Of a stretch of 64,000 nucleotides of DNA, positions 1-12,200 are shown one piece after another. The stretch comes from Tyto alba (Eukaryota; Chordata; Aves; Strigiformes; Tytonidae), in NCBI RefSeq assembly GCF_018691265.1, contig NW_024881324.1, forward strand, positions 1,378,230-1,442,229, given 5' to 3'. Numbering within the stretch: the first letter of the stretch is position 1; the number at the start of each line of letters is the position of its first letter. Under the pieces are notes generated by a model. It saw only the letters and a list, made by a program, of their open reading frames with translations. It did no database searches and had not been told where the DNA came from. Both the position numbers and the translations under genes were made by a program.

Positions 1-1090
1 TTTCTTCACCCTTGCACATGGATAAATGGGACTTCCCAAGTCCTAGAATGAATATGTAGAGGTATGAGATTTAGGGAGTTTGGAAGTTGTAGTATTGTAA
101 GGCTTTATTTTGGTTTCCATCTATAGAAACTGTTGGCATAATTTCGGGGACCTATATAAAAGTATCCATTGTGTTAACACATACAATTTCTATATATACA
201 GCAGATAATTCTGTAGTAGAGAAGTTAAGTTTGACACAATATCCTGAATGCTAGTTATAGCATGGCAAGGTTTATGATGGCTGCTTAGTTCCAAATAATT
301 TTTTTTTGTACTTGAACTGGTCCCTAAGAAAGCTTCATCTCCCCCACAAAGCGACTTACCTTAAGCAAAGAGTCTCTCATTTTCTCTGGAAACCATCCTG
401 ACAGATAAATACTCGTTCCAGAGCTTTAGATGGACTTTTGGGTATCCTAGATGTAAGCTATTTCAACATGTGTACATCAGTGATTGTGAGTTTTTTTCTA
501 ATTGGAGGATTTTTTAATCTTCATGAATCAATTTTTGGAATCCTGAAAAAGTCTGATGGTAAAATCGTGGTTGCATTCACTCAGTGCATGAATGAATGTA
601 GAAACGTGACTTTGTTCTTCTAGTCAAATTTTCCATTTGACTTTGGAGACCCATGTGTATTATATTATTAAAGAACAAGGGGTATTGATTAGATCACCCA
701 ACCCACCAAACTTAATCTCCCTCTGTATCATAAGTCTCAACCAGTACATGTCAGTGCACGTTTTTGTAGTATTTTGGAACATTTCTATTAAGTTTTTAAG
801 TTGGACAAAATAAAAAGTTTATAGTCATGATGGGAGAAATGTTGACAACACAGCTAAGCCTGACATACCTAGACACTAAGGTTTACTCTAACCAACCACT
901 GTATTTGCATAGAAATTGTGATCAAAGAGGATGCTGAAAATTCTTTCTTTTACGAAGGTGATGAAGACAGAGGGGAGGTTCAAAAGCCTGCTCTCTTTTC
1001 TTTTGCTGCAGAGACCCTGTATACCTTTGAAACTCTTCTAAAAGCATTGGTAAGCAGCTCAGGCTTCTGCAGGGCAGGGCAGCAGCCTGG
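1..1090. other. AT-rich non-coding stretch, nothing recognised
   Basis: No repeat family, RNA gene or protein-like frame is visible. The only open frames are around 60 codons, lie in low-complexity AT-rich sequence and lack a convincing start. A splice-donor-like motif on the minus strand (reverse complement of ACTTAC at 354-359, preceded by AAG) has no good acceptor within a plausible exon distance. Confidence 0.6.
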
Positions 1091-1099
1091 CTGACGGAG

Positions 1100-1500
1100 T
1101 GGGTCAGAAGGCACAACTAATGGAAGCGATTAGTGGGGAACAAGTTAATGGGAACAGCTAACAGAGAACTGCTATCGAAAACGGCCGATATGAAAAGCTA
1201 ATAGAAGCGGTTAATGACAAGAACAGCTAGCGGGAACAAATCACAGGGCTTTCACCCCTGGGAACAGCCATCCTGACAAATATGAATGAAAAGCAACAAG
1301 TCCTGCTTTTCGCAGGGGGAGAGAACAGCTAACCTTGCGAGTAGGCCATGAACAGTTTCACCCCACCGATCCAGCAGCTTTGATCTGACGAGGTTTCCCC
1401 ATGCAATAAAAGAAGAACTACTTCAAACTCTGGAACCTTGCAGAGTTTTGACAAGAGGCCAGCCTTCCCCCGTGGTGGACTCTTCTGTACTTGGACAACA
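1100..1500 (+). mobile_element. Possible old solo LTR, boundaries uncertain
   Basis: The segment is richer in GC and CpG than its flanks. It carries a degenerate repeated motif close to GGAACAGCTAAC at about 1152, 1222, 1258 and 1323. A polyadenylation-type AATAAA at 1405-1410 is followed by about 90 bp of U5-like sequence ending near ACAACA at about 1500. Short repeated U3 motifs, AATAAA and a short tail are the layout of a retroviral LTR. I could not find a matching target-site duplication or a clean TG start, and no internal retroviral gene lies beside it. It could instead be unrelated unique DNA with a chance AATAAA. Confidence 0.35.
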
Positions 1501-1560
1501 AATCTCTGGGAGATCTGCTTTAGTAACCAGGGCAGCAGTCATTCAGAGCTCTCACGGATG

Positions 1561-3600
1561 GACTTAAACAGAACTACTGCAGCAGTACACACCAGCATTG
1601 TCTACATTTTTCAATCGACTGCTGATTCATACAAATTTCAGTTTTTACTCCCAGTGACAGATTTTGCCTGTCTAAATCCATTGCTTTGGTTAGGCTAGGC
1701 TGACAGGGTGGTTTAACCTGCTAAACTGGGATGTAAGCTCTTGCTGTCTAGGATGTGTAAAATGGCAGCCAGAGTTAAAGTTTCCTTATGAACTTTATTC
1801 CCTCCTTTCATTTTTCTCTTCTTCTTGTTAAAGAAGGGAAAGGCATAGAAGCAAAATATTTGTAAAATTAATAGCCAAATAAGGAAATTGTAAAGAAAAC
1901 ATTAGGCAAGATGTATTACCTTGTAGCCTGAATGAGGTATTTCATATAATCTGAAATTCAAATGCTTTTATTAAATGAAGGATGTAAGATGTTTCAAAAT
2001 TGAATACTAAGCACAAGTCGCCAACTGTCAGTCAAACCTATCAGTGAACTCAGCTGCATTGGCTTAGAATTCCATGCTAATGTAAACATACTCTTCAGCT
2101 TCTGTTGAAGGAAAATGACAATTTTGTAAATGCTATAATCCTTTAGGGCAAGCCTGAATCTTCAAACTCAGATTGAAGACACAGAGCTTCGACATCCCAG
2201 GATGAGTTCTGGAAAGGAGCTGTGCCTCCCAGGGTACGTCTCTTGTTCCAGTACAAATACAACTACAACTCAGATCCACATAAAGTATTTTTAAGCATAA
2301 GTACAGGTACCAGGGACAGTATAGCCACTACAGCAACTCCTCTCTGCATATCCAAGCAACTGAGTCAGTAATCTGTTTAAGCATTCTGGTGCATGGCTAC
2401 TCCCTTTCATGCAGAGATGGCCTTGGTGACCAGGCCTTTAGATGTGGAAATGAATCTTCCTAACTCCACCATCCACCGCAATTTACTAGGAGTGGAAAGT
2501 ATCAATTCTGTCATCTTGCTCTCCTTGACACTTAAAACTACAATCCCACTGCGTCTGCAGAATTGAGGTACCCTCACTTCTCTCTAATCTACTTTACCAT
2601 CACAGCAGAGATAAGAAAAATTTTGCACTTGATCTCATTACAATGTAAAATATCATTGGATTACACGTCCCGCATCTTCTTTCTCATGGAAACCAAAATC
2701 AGAGTTGAGGTTTATTGGAATACAGGGTCAGAACATGGACAGAGCATAGACCCAGGGATGACAAAGTGTTCCTCTGTCCCATAATATTAATATAACCCCA
2801 CTGTCTTCGGTGCCTATAGACAAAGATTTGACAAGTTATATTAACAATTCAGTAATAGGTGTCCCATGTTAAAAAATGTTTGTAAGTTAAGTGCTCACTG
2901 AGGAAATCGGTCTTTACTTGGTATCAATACAAAAATACAGCAGACAAAACACATCGAAAGCACGCAGTTCATGATATTAAACTTCATTATAAATCTGAAG
3001 CCACTAAGATATCTGAAGGGTTTGAATGCAGAAAAAACAACTGAGATAGATAAAATAATTTAACTCAGTGTGTATAAATTGCTACACGTGCCTGTAAATG
3101 CTCAATTTGGAATATGTGCACCAAAATACTAAACTTTACAGAAAAGATCTTACTGTGATCTCCAAGTCATTTTAACTCTACTGGTTTTCTTGACTTCTGT
3201 TGTACACTGAGGTACGTAAGAAGAGAATCAGGCCCAAAGAGAATACTAAGACAGATTTTTTTTAGATGACAATATGACAAAATCTTGTTAAAGCTACTAG
3301 TCAGAAAGAAGGATAAAGGCCAAACAAGAGAACACAAATCCCCGAAGTACATACAACTCAGTGTTTAAGTAAGACGTCAGTTTTTCATCATTTAGTGTCT
3401 CCTGCCTCTTGTTTCCCATTTCAGGCATTTTTCTATAAAACTATAGAGAATTTCTATATGCCACCTGTGGTATTCATTTCTCCTCTTATCAATTATTTAA
3501 TACTGCTCTATGAAAATACCTCTTCTTGCCTGCTTTCAGCTTCTTTTTTTAATCTGTTTTTATGCAATTAAAATGAAAAGCACTGGTACAGAAAGGAAGA
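1561..3600. other. AT-rich non-coding stretch, nothing recognised
   Basis: About 2 kb of ordinary AT-rich sequence with no repeat family I recognise and no protein-like frame. The longest open frames are 60 to 75 codons and read as random. Confidence 0.6.
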
Positions 3601-3610
3601 CATATCAGGA

Positions 3611-3686
3611 GCCTTACTGAAAAAAATTTAATGGGAATAAAGTTTTTAGAAGTATTGCATCCTTATTCCCATCAATTCAGTAAAGC
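3611..3686. repeat. Long imperfect inverted repeat (stem-loop)
   Basis: The arms 3631-3640 and 3663-3672 (ATGGGAATAA and its exact complement) form a perfect 10-bp stem around a 22-nt loop. Outside them, 3611-3621 pairs with 3676-3686 over 11 positions with one mismatch (core TTACTGAA). The two stems are separated by an asymmetric internal loop of 9 versus 3 nt. The whole is about 76 nt, the size of a microRNA precursor, but the large A-rich asymmetric loop is unusual for one. A relic of a small palindromic transposon is the other reading. Confidence 0.6.
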
Positions 3687-3699
3687 CGATTATTTGTTT

Positions 3700-4400
3700 G
3701 CATGTTTTTTCAGCTTCCCAAAGTATGAGATAAATGGCTGACAAATAAAGCTTATTTCTCTTGCAACAATATTTTAAAATATTTAAATTAAGTAGCCTTG
3801 ATTAGGTTGGCCAATATTTAACAATTGTCAAATTTGCATTTAGCTTTTATGCTACTGAAACCTGAAAGAAGTATTTCATAAAAATCTCTTGAACTTTATT
3901 GCTTTTCTCATATGTATCAATTATTAACTACTCTTGAGTCCTGACTTGGACTGAAACGTCTGAAGGCCACACGAATTCCAACATCACGCTACTGTAATGT
4001 ATATGTCTCTTCTTGTAGCACCCATCAGTCAGTGCACAGGGTCTGTTGGCATTAGGTCTGTATTAACACAGAACAAAACATGACTCTTCTCATAAGGAAC
4101 TACCCGGCTTTGCTACCGTGGGCACATACAGGTCTTCTGGTCAGTGGGACTAAAATGAAGGGCTCGTGATCAGTCCAGACCCAGCGATGAAGGATGTTTT
4201 GATGATTTTTTGGTTGAGTTATCTTCCACCAGGGACATGATCTGATCTTCATCTGAAGAGCTAATTCCCTCTATCGCCGGTCTTTCTGTTGGTCAGTTTT
4301 GCTCTCCACTCATGGCTATCCAGCCCCAAGCCGTAAGGATCCATCTGTTTGCATGGCCGTGATCTAATTCAGCCCTACACAATGATCTTGTCAAGAAACA
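3700..4400. other. AT-rich non-coding stretch, nothing recognised
   Basis: No feature could be supported. There is no repeat family, no splice-bounded open segment and no unusual composition. Confidence 0.55.
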
Positions 4401-4453
4401 TTTTTGGAAGGCTTTTTAAAAAATCAGTCAATTCCAAAGGACAGGTTTAGAGT

Positions 4454-4642
4454 ATGGCTGCACAAAGTGGCACCGCCGAGAGTGTGCCCGCGTTCGAGGA
4501 GTGGAATTGGGAGTGCAGCAGCAGACAGGCAGCTGCAGTCAAGACTGGCCAAGCCTTCAAACCACCCAGACTGCCTGAAAATGTGCGACGTGGAAACACA
4601 CCCAAAAAGGAGCAATTACACAGACTTTTTAAGCTTACATAA
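4454..4642 (+). CDS. Unrecognised 62-codon open frame, coding status doubtful
   Basis: A 62-residue frame begins at an ATG with A at -3 and G at +4, a strong vertebrate start context. It lies in a local patch that is richer in GC and CpG than its surroundings. The product would start MAAQSGTAES and end in a basic stretch (NVRRGNTPKKEQLHRLFKLT). It has no signal peptide and no membrane segment, and I recognise no domain. Overlapping frames of similar length exist on both strands, so openness alone is weak evidence. It may be a small ORF in a non-coding transcript, a fragment of an old retrocopy, or chance. Confidence 0.1.
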   Translation: MAAQSGTAESVPAFEEWNWECSSRQAAAVKTGQAFKPPRLPENVRRGNTPKKEQLHRLFKLT

Positions 4643-4871
4643 ACTGCTGAGTTTGAAACACCCTCAAGTAGCTCAAGCAAGCAGGCCTCGATACAGAGAG
4701 CATTAGAATGCCCCACCAGGTCACCTGCGGGTATCCAGAACCGATGAGCTAATGCAGTTGTCCATTACTCTCACAGTTGTCCATTCCTCTGGGCTTTGCA
4801 ATGCTATTTGATGGCTCATACCTCTGAAGACTTGCAGCCTTGTCAGAAATTTTTCAGAATTCACAAAAAGC

Positions 4872-4891
4872 TTTTTTTTTTTTTTTTTTTT
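4872..4891. repeat. Poly-T tract, 20 bp
   Basis: Twenty consecutive T followed by CAG. This is most simply a homopolymer, possibly the reversed poly(A) end of an old retroposed sequence. The tract plus CAG also resembles a splice acceptor, but no donor-bounded segment follows. Confidence 0.8.
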
Positions 4892-5952
4892 CAGTAATAA
4901 CTTAGAGCTCAGTTATAAATTGTAAAAAATGGCAAATATAAATACTGGTTTTAATTTTAACCAGGACCAATTCTACCCTGTGATAGTGTATCTTTTTTCA
5001 ATACAGATCATAGATCAGTATACAGACTTCACAAGATCTTAGAATATCTGAATTTGGGTTTGTATTTTACTTCCCTCCCTCCTCCCCCCCTCAAAAAAAA
5101 TCAATTAAGAATAACCTTTGTCCATATTACTGCATCTATAGTGAATGAAAAGAGCAAGATCTCTGATAGCATAGGTAACCACAATTATCACAGACACGAA
5201 TCAAGAAAAAAAGAAGCTCAGTCTATTTCTGTTCACTCTGACTCTAGTATCAATAGAAAAGCATTTGTTTGTTAAAAACTAATGTCTTTATTTTTACTAT
5301 ATAGGCATCCACATTTTGAATGAATACACAGACTGTAAGTTGGCATCTTTGGAAAATCCCATCCCATAAAACAATGACCAGAGATACAGTTCAAGCCAAT
5401 AATATAATGGCTTAATTATAAACTAATTGTTTATATGTTACTTACATATGATACCTTAATTCCTTAATAGGACTTAAAAGAATTGGTTTTTACATGCTAA
5501 GAAATATTTGCAAGCCTAAATGCTGCTTAATTATTAACACTTTTCTCTATTTTTATCTTCCATGAATACATAACCCCAGGACTCTCCTGGGACACTACAT
5601 TATATGACTTGTTTAAACGTAGGTCATATGCCAGTAAAATATGTTTTAAATAAATAATGCTAAAAGGAATTTAAAATAGTACCTCTTGTCCCTAAGGGTA
5701 ATAAAGAGCATCGTGTGAATTAAAATCAGAAGGCACTCAACTACATTATTCCTCTTCCTCAATCAAGCTGTCACTGGCTGGGCTCAGCTCCCCATGTGTG
5801 TGTCATATAGAGAAGCTGTATGTACCGTGCTGTGTTCGGGAGGTACAGGCATGAGAGTGCTGAGCTCTTCCCCTTTGCAGAGCACTAGGAGCTTGCTTTA
5901 TCTTGCAAAAACTCCCAGAGATGTCAGGATTTTGCAGGATTGACCCCTACAT

Positions 5953-5962
<10 letters not shown>

Positions 5963-5982
<20 letters not shown>
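5963..5982. repeat. (GTTTT)4 microsatellite
   Basis: Four perfect GTTTT units followed by further T-rich sequence. Confidence 0.85.
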
Positions 5983-5986
<4 letters not shown>

Positions 5987-7433
5987 TTTTAAATGAGTAC
6001 GGTAAGAGCATACTAAAAACTATTGCTGGTTTAACATTTTAAATATTTCAGTCTCTACAAAAAAAATGAGGTTCATTTCTGCTTTGAGGTTCTTTTTTCT
6101 TCCTTTTTTTTTTTCCTTTTTTGTTTTTTTTGTTGGTGGTGGTGTTTTGTTTTGTGGTTTTGTTTTTTTTTTTTTTGTCAGGCTTTCTGACACAATGGTA
6201 ATGAAAGGAGCAAATGTGCCTTCAAAGTTGTAGTCCTTTACTCCAAAGTGTTCATCTGTATATTTTAATTTTAACAAAAGGTTTATGCTTTAGGAAGACA
6301 TTTGTGCTGTCTGCTCAGCTGGTGTTAGAGACACGATCTCTGCACAAGCACAGTAAGTCTCCAAAGGTGGTCCTAGTGTAGTACAATGTGCAATAGAAAC
6401 CTACTACCCACAAGGCATAGAACTGAGTCATACCTCTGGCTACTTCTCTGACAGTTGTATCATTTCAAAACTTTAATAAAAGTTACTGTTATTTATGATT
6501 TATTTATTCATTCTACAAATAAGAAAACTGTGGAGTTATTTTCCCTATAATTTTATGCAACAGTCTAAGGGACAAATACCATCTCCTTTATGGTCCAACT
6601 GTACAAACTTGTCTCCAGTATAGCTGGTCATCTGAGCAGTAAAAGGTCATTTAGCTATTTCTGTAGCATCCTGAACATATTTCTAAGATGTAAGAAGCTC
6701 TGGCAACTTCTTCCCTAAAAGCATTTTTTTTAACGTGTGGAGACTTTGAGCAAAAAGTGGTTTATTCTTCCAAGCTCAGTGATATAGTTGTTTGGGGGTT
6801 TTTACAGGTAATTTAGGCCTTAATCATACAAGTCACTTCCAGGTATAGCCACCTTTGCCTTCCACAAAACCTGCAGCATTCCAAAGGGTCTACAACGAAT
6901 GGAGGGGACAGGTGACACAGAGTTACTTTCCATGTAAGCACTAAAATCACTTAAGAAGTAGCAAGTCCGTAACTTGATGATTCCCTTACTCTCAGATTAC
7001 TCTGAGGAGCAGAACCCAGTGCTCCTAAAGCACGTAAAGAACCACAATGGCCCAGAACTTTAATACTATTTAGCTAGAAATGGTCTCTGTACTTAATTTT
7101 AATTTCCAGGCTATTTGTGAACTTCTTTATTCTAAATTGAAAGAGAAGTTTAAAGCCGGTTATGGGAAGGGGAGGCAACAGCCAGATGAGCGATGGCCGG
7201 GATGCTGCAATGTATTTGGCATTCCTGAATTTACGCAAGTGTGGGAAGGTTTGTATTGCCCATGACAGCCAAGGGAAGCAAGCCCAAGGAAGCTGTTTCC
7301 TTCACAACTTGTATTTCTGCTGTTTAATTGTTGAATGCGGAGCCTACTCACCTAACCTCTGTGCTCCTCCCCTGAGAAAACCTGCCATCAAATGATGACC
7401 CAGAAGAAATATGGGTGATTGCTCCGCTCCCAT

Positions 7434-7457
7434 AAAAAAAAAAAAAAAAAAAAAAAA
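7434..7457. repeat. Poly-A tract, 24 bp
   Basis: Twenty-four consecutive A, followed by an A/G-rich tail. It is compatible with the 3' end of an old retroposed sequence but has no target-site duplication that I could find. Confidence 0.8.
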
Positions 7458-7866
7458 GGAAGAAAGAAAAGCACTAGCCTGGTATCAAGGGACCTTGCTA
7501 GGATACTTAGGAGAATATTTTCTGTAGAAGCCAACTGACCATCCATCTCCCTTTTTAACTAGTGTCAAGGCTGGTTTACTTGATGATGATTTGATGCCCA
7601 GCAATTGCTCCCCCTTGCCCACTGAAAATGAGTGATGACAGGGGAACAGCCGTCAAATAGAACAAGCTGAGATATTGTAGCACAGAGCTTAGCAGAGCTG
7701 AGTCCTGCAAAAAAGAACCATTATAAAAGGATGAAGTTCTGAAAAACAACTGTTTTACTCTGCTTTGCAGAGAATGTTTTGGTTTTTTTTTTTGTTTGTT
7801 TTTTTTTTTTTTTTTCCAGATCTGTAAGATATGTTTATCTTGATAAATCATTCCTGTAGCATAAAC

Positions 7867-7869
<3 letters not shown>

Positions 7870-7909
<40 letters not shown>

Positions 7910-7918
7910 CATGTCTTC
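7870..7918. repeat. Uninterrupted poly-A tract, 49 bp
   Basis: Forty-nine consecutive A with no interruption, much longer than any other homopolymer in the window. A T-rich block lies about 60 bp upstream (7779-7815), so the two could pair. The run could be a recent poly(A) insertion, an expanded homopolymer, or partly a sequencing or assembly artefact. No AATAAA or retrocopy body is visible beside it. Confidence 0.85.
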
Positions 7919-9033
7919 TACTTGGAACAAACAGCTCAGTGAGGATTTATATAGAATTTCTTAGTTCTGTTTCTGCTGGATTCAGCTGAACTCTGACATC
8001 TACACAAGTCAGAAAGAAATAGAGCCACTGCCTTTTCTCAAGCATCAGCTGCTCAATGGGGATATATGAAACTAAAGAGCCTGGAGAGCTGCTGTACTCG
8101 ACCGTTAGCAATGGTTATATGTATATATTTATAATGGCACTCCAGAATCTTCACCTTTGGATATTGGGACACCTATTCCCAAATTCTTGATAATAACAGA
8201 CAATACCTGAGACATATCACAAAGTCAACTGGATTACTCTCACCTTAAGTATGATTATTGCAGAGATACAGAACAATGGCAAAACAAGAAAAATATTACT
8301 GTAGTGTAACAGTACAATAATGCAAATTTACAAACTACCTTCATCTTCAAAGAACTTGTAAGATATGCATTGTTCATGTTTTACATAATACTGGCAAAAT
8401 TTCTATGCAAATATGTACAGTCAATAGCTGTACGTGTTTATAATTGATATAGATGTAAATATGCATGCATATACATTTGGTAAACTATCAGCTATCAGAA
8501 CATTAGCCACTCTGAACGTCATTCCTACCACAAGCACCAAGATGCTCCAGTAGCTTTGCAAAGACAGTTATTAAGATGGAGCTAGTAAGCACCAGTATAC
8601 TTGAGCTGACTCTATTCATGTAGTTTCTGCACACCCACTTGTACATTCTATCATATAATTTTCTGTAATTCAGGATATCTCAGTTCTCATTCCCATCCCT
8701 ACAATATCCTGCATAACAGAGAGTTGGAAGCATGTGCAAAAACTTAGAAATCCACCTTCTGGCATCACTTGTGTTTTATCTAACATACATAAGCATACAT
8801 ACTGGTCAAAGCACACCGAAAATGCAGCTGCTCCATAGGGAAAGACAAGCCAGGGTGGTTCGTGGCCCTGGTAGCAACGCACACTGGGGCTGCCTGTGAC
8901 GCCCTGTCAGCAAGGCACAATGGCAAGAAACACGAGCAGAAATGGGGCTGTCTATAGCATGGGGCTAAGGGCTACCCAGAGGCCATGGCCAAGGCCTGGG
9001 GGTGAGGAGGCAAGCTAAGCTTCAGTGGAGCTC

Positions 9034-9153
9034 CTGGGCCCAGGGGCAGAAGATGTGGGAGGAGGTCCCGGTTGAGGAACCGGGGGTGCAGGATGTGGGT
9101 GGATGTCCCAGCTGAGGAACCAGGGGTGCAGGATGTGGGAGGAGGTCCCAGCT
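9034..9153. repeat. GC-rich minisatellite, three 40-bp units
   Basis: Units at 9034-9073, 9074-9113 and 9114-9153 share the core GCAGGATGTGGG-GG-GTCCC; the second and third differ at only a few bases and the first is more diverged. A partial fourth copy starts at 9154 (GAGGATGG). The array sits in a GC-rich patch (about 8820-9210) inside AT-rich DNA. Because 40 is not a multiple of three, the proline-rich frames seen here on the minus strand shift frame between units and are repeat artefacts. Confidence 0.85.
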
Positions 9154-9209
9154 GAGGATGGTCAGCGCCGTTAGAGCCTGTTGGCATCCTCCGGGCCTTG
9201 CCACCACCT

Positions 9210-12200
9210 CAATTTACAGAAACAGTGAGCAGTTTTACTCATGTCATCAGTTTATAGTTGCTTCTGCTGCAGTGATCACTCTTGTTTAGGACTGTGGACT
9301 ACAGGTCAGACCCACAAAGGTATCTAAGTGCCTAGCATTCACTTTTGGACCAGATACAAGAGAAACTCAGGTCCTTCAGCACCTTTCTGAATCAGCTCCA
9401 AAAAACTAAAGATCACAGAATCAGAGAGCAATTCTTCCTAACTGTAAGTGTAGTGATTCTGGAAATCATTCTGTAACCCACTGTGAGATTATCTTCACTT
9501 TCACCTTGCTTTTTTTCCCACAGCAAACAGGGTGAATTTTATTATTATCTCATTCTGAATCTGTTAATTCTTGGGTGACCTGTGTGTCGGATCAAATACT
9601 CCTGTGGCCCAAAGCAGGAGGAATTCTGTGGGTGCATCCTTGCAGACTTGTCTCTTTCTTTTCCCACTGATTTATAAATACTCATGTTCACTACTAATAG
9701 TGGCGGGGTTTCTTTCATTTTTAAGATGCTCTGGCCCTCTCTCCTCCAAGTCACACATTTTCTTCCTGCCCCCATCCTGCTCTAGAGAGTGTCCCCCTCT
9801 GAGTTTTGCCAAATCAACAGTTTGTGTGACTGCTTTGAGTGGGAGAAATTTTCTGGTAGTACAAGTCAGAAGTCATAATAGAGTTGTATTTTCAGAAAGA
9901 CTATCAGCAATGCCCACAAACCAAAATTAACAACCCCGTTACTGACTGAAACAGTCCCAATGTATGGTGGTATTACAGGTTTTTTGGGGCTTGCAGTTTT
10001 TAACATTTTCAGAAATAAAATAGAATAGCTTAGAACAAAAGAGGAGAAAGATAATTAAATTGTATCATTTTAATTAATTAATTACGAAGGCTTTGTTGTA
10101 GATATCCTAAACTCTGCTAGCGTTAAGTAACTCAGTCTTCAGTAAGTATACCCTAACAAGTGTTATAAGCAAGATGTATTTATGATATGAACTCTTAATG
10201 GAACCATGCACAAAACGTATTTTTTACTGAAGCACTCTATGATAAACTGGTTTTTAATGAGGCAAAGTTGTAAAATTTCTTCTTAGAGCTTTTTTAAGAG
10301 ACAGAGAATGCTGCACTGAAAATGCCAATGTTAAACATCTATAATTTAAAACTACGTAGCTTTTATTCCTGTCCTTGATAATAAGTAGTTTTTCTGGTCT
10401 TTTGCCTCCTGTGTCACAACATGCTGATGTAGGAGACATGTCTGGTGGAGAAAAAGACACTGTAGCTCCTCTGAACCACAACTGCAGTCTGCTAGAACTC
10501 ATCAGACTTTGGATTTGAATATAGTCTAGAACAGCCTCTGGGTCACTCCTGTTACACAAGGCTCTGCATTAAAAGCCCAATTGAAATCAAATCTAAACAA
10601 AACAACAGGGAATGGATACGGCAAAGAGTAACTCCGAGTATCACTGCATCATCAGTGTTGAATGGTGTTTGCTTTACTGCCTCTGGCGCACGAGGCATGT
10701 ATGTAAGCTTATTTACACGTGTGCCTGTGTAAGTCCAGGCCAAAAGAGGAGTAAGAGTAGATAAATGCATTTGTGGCAGTTGGATTTAGATACCACTATA
10801 TAGCTTTCTACACTAAATGTATCAAGGACAGATATGGCCAGCTTCCAAGTTTGGCGATATGTAGTTTTTTAAGAAAAAATGGGATTTTTTGTCTCCGAAC
10901 ATCATCCAGCCAAGATTAGGTGACTCTTTTACTGCATGTGCAACTGTAAATAGATACGAGACACTAACGCTTCCTTCACAGTATGTTTCCTATAAATTAT
11001 GGCCCTTTTATACAGACCTCAGCCTTCATCTTCACAGATTCATAACACAAGCCACATTCTGCTGTTCCAGTGCCACTGCTTAGCATTTGGGTGGTGAAAG
11101 GTTGAGAGCTCTAAAGATGGATTTTGGCACAGTTAACACTCAGCTAAAATTTCACACTAGCTGATTTAAGCCTAAAAGTGGTGGAACCTCAGCCAATAGC
11201 AAGTCTGTGCCAACGAGGTCAGTGCAAGACACCACTGAGGATTAGTGAGCCTTTTTGTGGTGGATGTGGCTCTGGCTTTCTGTAAAGACTTGTTAAAATG
11301 TAGGCAACTGAACCAGTTCCATATATGTGGCTCTCATCTATCATAGAATTCATTTCATTTCTCCTCTGTAATGTTAATGAGATATGAAAAGCTTTTTCTT
11401 CCTTTCTAAGATATCAGTGTTAATGACACAGAATCAGCTCCAGTGAATGGAAAAGAACGAGTTCACCTACACTATAATTTGTAATTGGCTCACTCATGGG
11501 ACTTGAGTCTTTTGCATGAAAACTAGAGCTGTGTGAGCTCTCAAATGTGTTCCATTCATGCCTGCATTGTCACAGGAAAGATTTGAAGGAATCAGTTTGC
11601 ATTTAATTAAGGCTTCCGTGACTTATTGCGAAAAATCTTAAACTATATATTCATCAAAAGTTTTTAAGAGTCAGGTTGAAGGGAAGCCTGTGTTCGATAC
11701 TGCAATCTACTGGTATTGAGAGGCTGTTGTAAAAGAGAACATTACATACAAAATGGGTATTTCTTCATAACCCGAACACAACTCTGCCGCAGCTCCCATG
11801 GAATTCTCTGCACCTTCTGAGTAATGTGTGGTGACTCTTGAGGAGTCCACTGGGTAGCGATTTATTTTAAGTCTCTATCAATGGGTGCTTAACTGCTGTT
11901 AATTTAGAACAGTGGCTTGGGGAACTATATTTGAGTCACACACATGTAAAATGATTCCATTGTGATTGGTTTTATTGCAGCAAATGCCGGTGAGATTTTG
12001 TTGAAGGGGAGCAGTAAGGGGAGCAATACTCACTTTTCTCTTTTTTTTTTTTTTTTGTCACAGCACGTGGCAGTGCTGGTTTCAGAAACCCAAACCAGCA
12101 AATCTTTCTGCCTGGGTTCACAGGACCATCTAGGGTGTCTGTACTTAAAAATGCTGTTCCATTTTGACAGTTAGCATCAAGAAGCATTGCATGTATGGGT

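Larger units (their letters stand above)
4900..8815. other. Non-coding stretch with homopolymer and T-rich tracts
   Basis: Apart from the simple repeats listed separately, nothing is recognised here. A T-rich, strand-asymmetric block at 6085-6178 (runs of T broken by C, G and a short GGT repeat) yields a spurious lysine-rich frame on the minus strand. The segment 7080-7433 is slightly richer in GC and ends in an A24 run, but it has no AATAAA upstream of the run and no recognisable protein, so a retrocopy cannot be claimed. Confidence 0.5.

Noticed and set aside
354..385. Minus-strand donor AAG then GTAAGT with a 26-bp exon
   Set aside because: The upstream acceptor is poor. Similar donor hexamers occur many times in the window on both strands.
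6020..6277. Lysine-rich minus-strand frame of 85 codons
   Set aside because: It is produced by T-rich simple sequence at 6085-6178.
7080..7457. Possible processed retrocopy ending in A24
   Set aside because: There is no AATAAA before the run, no target-site duplication was found, and no recognisable protein appears in any frame.
8972..9207. Proline-rich minus-strand frames
   Set aside because: They are translations of the 40-bp minisatellite, whose period shifts the frame each unit.
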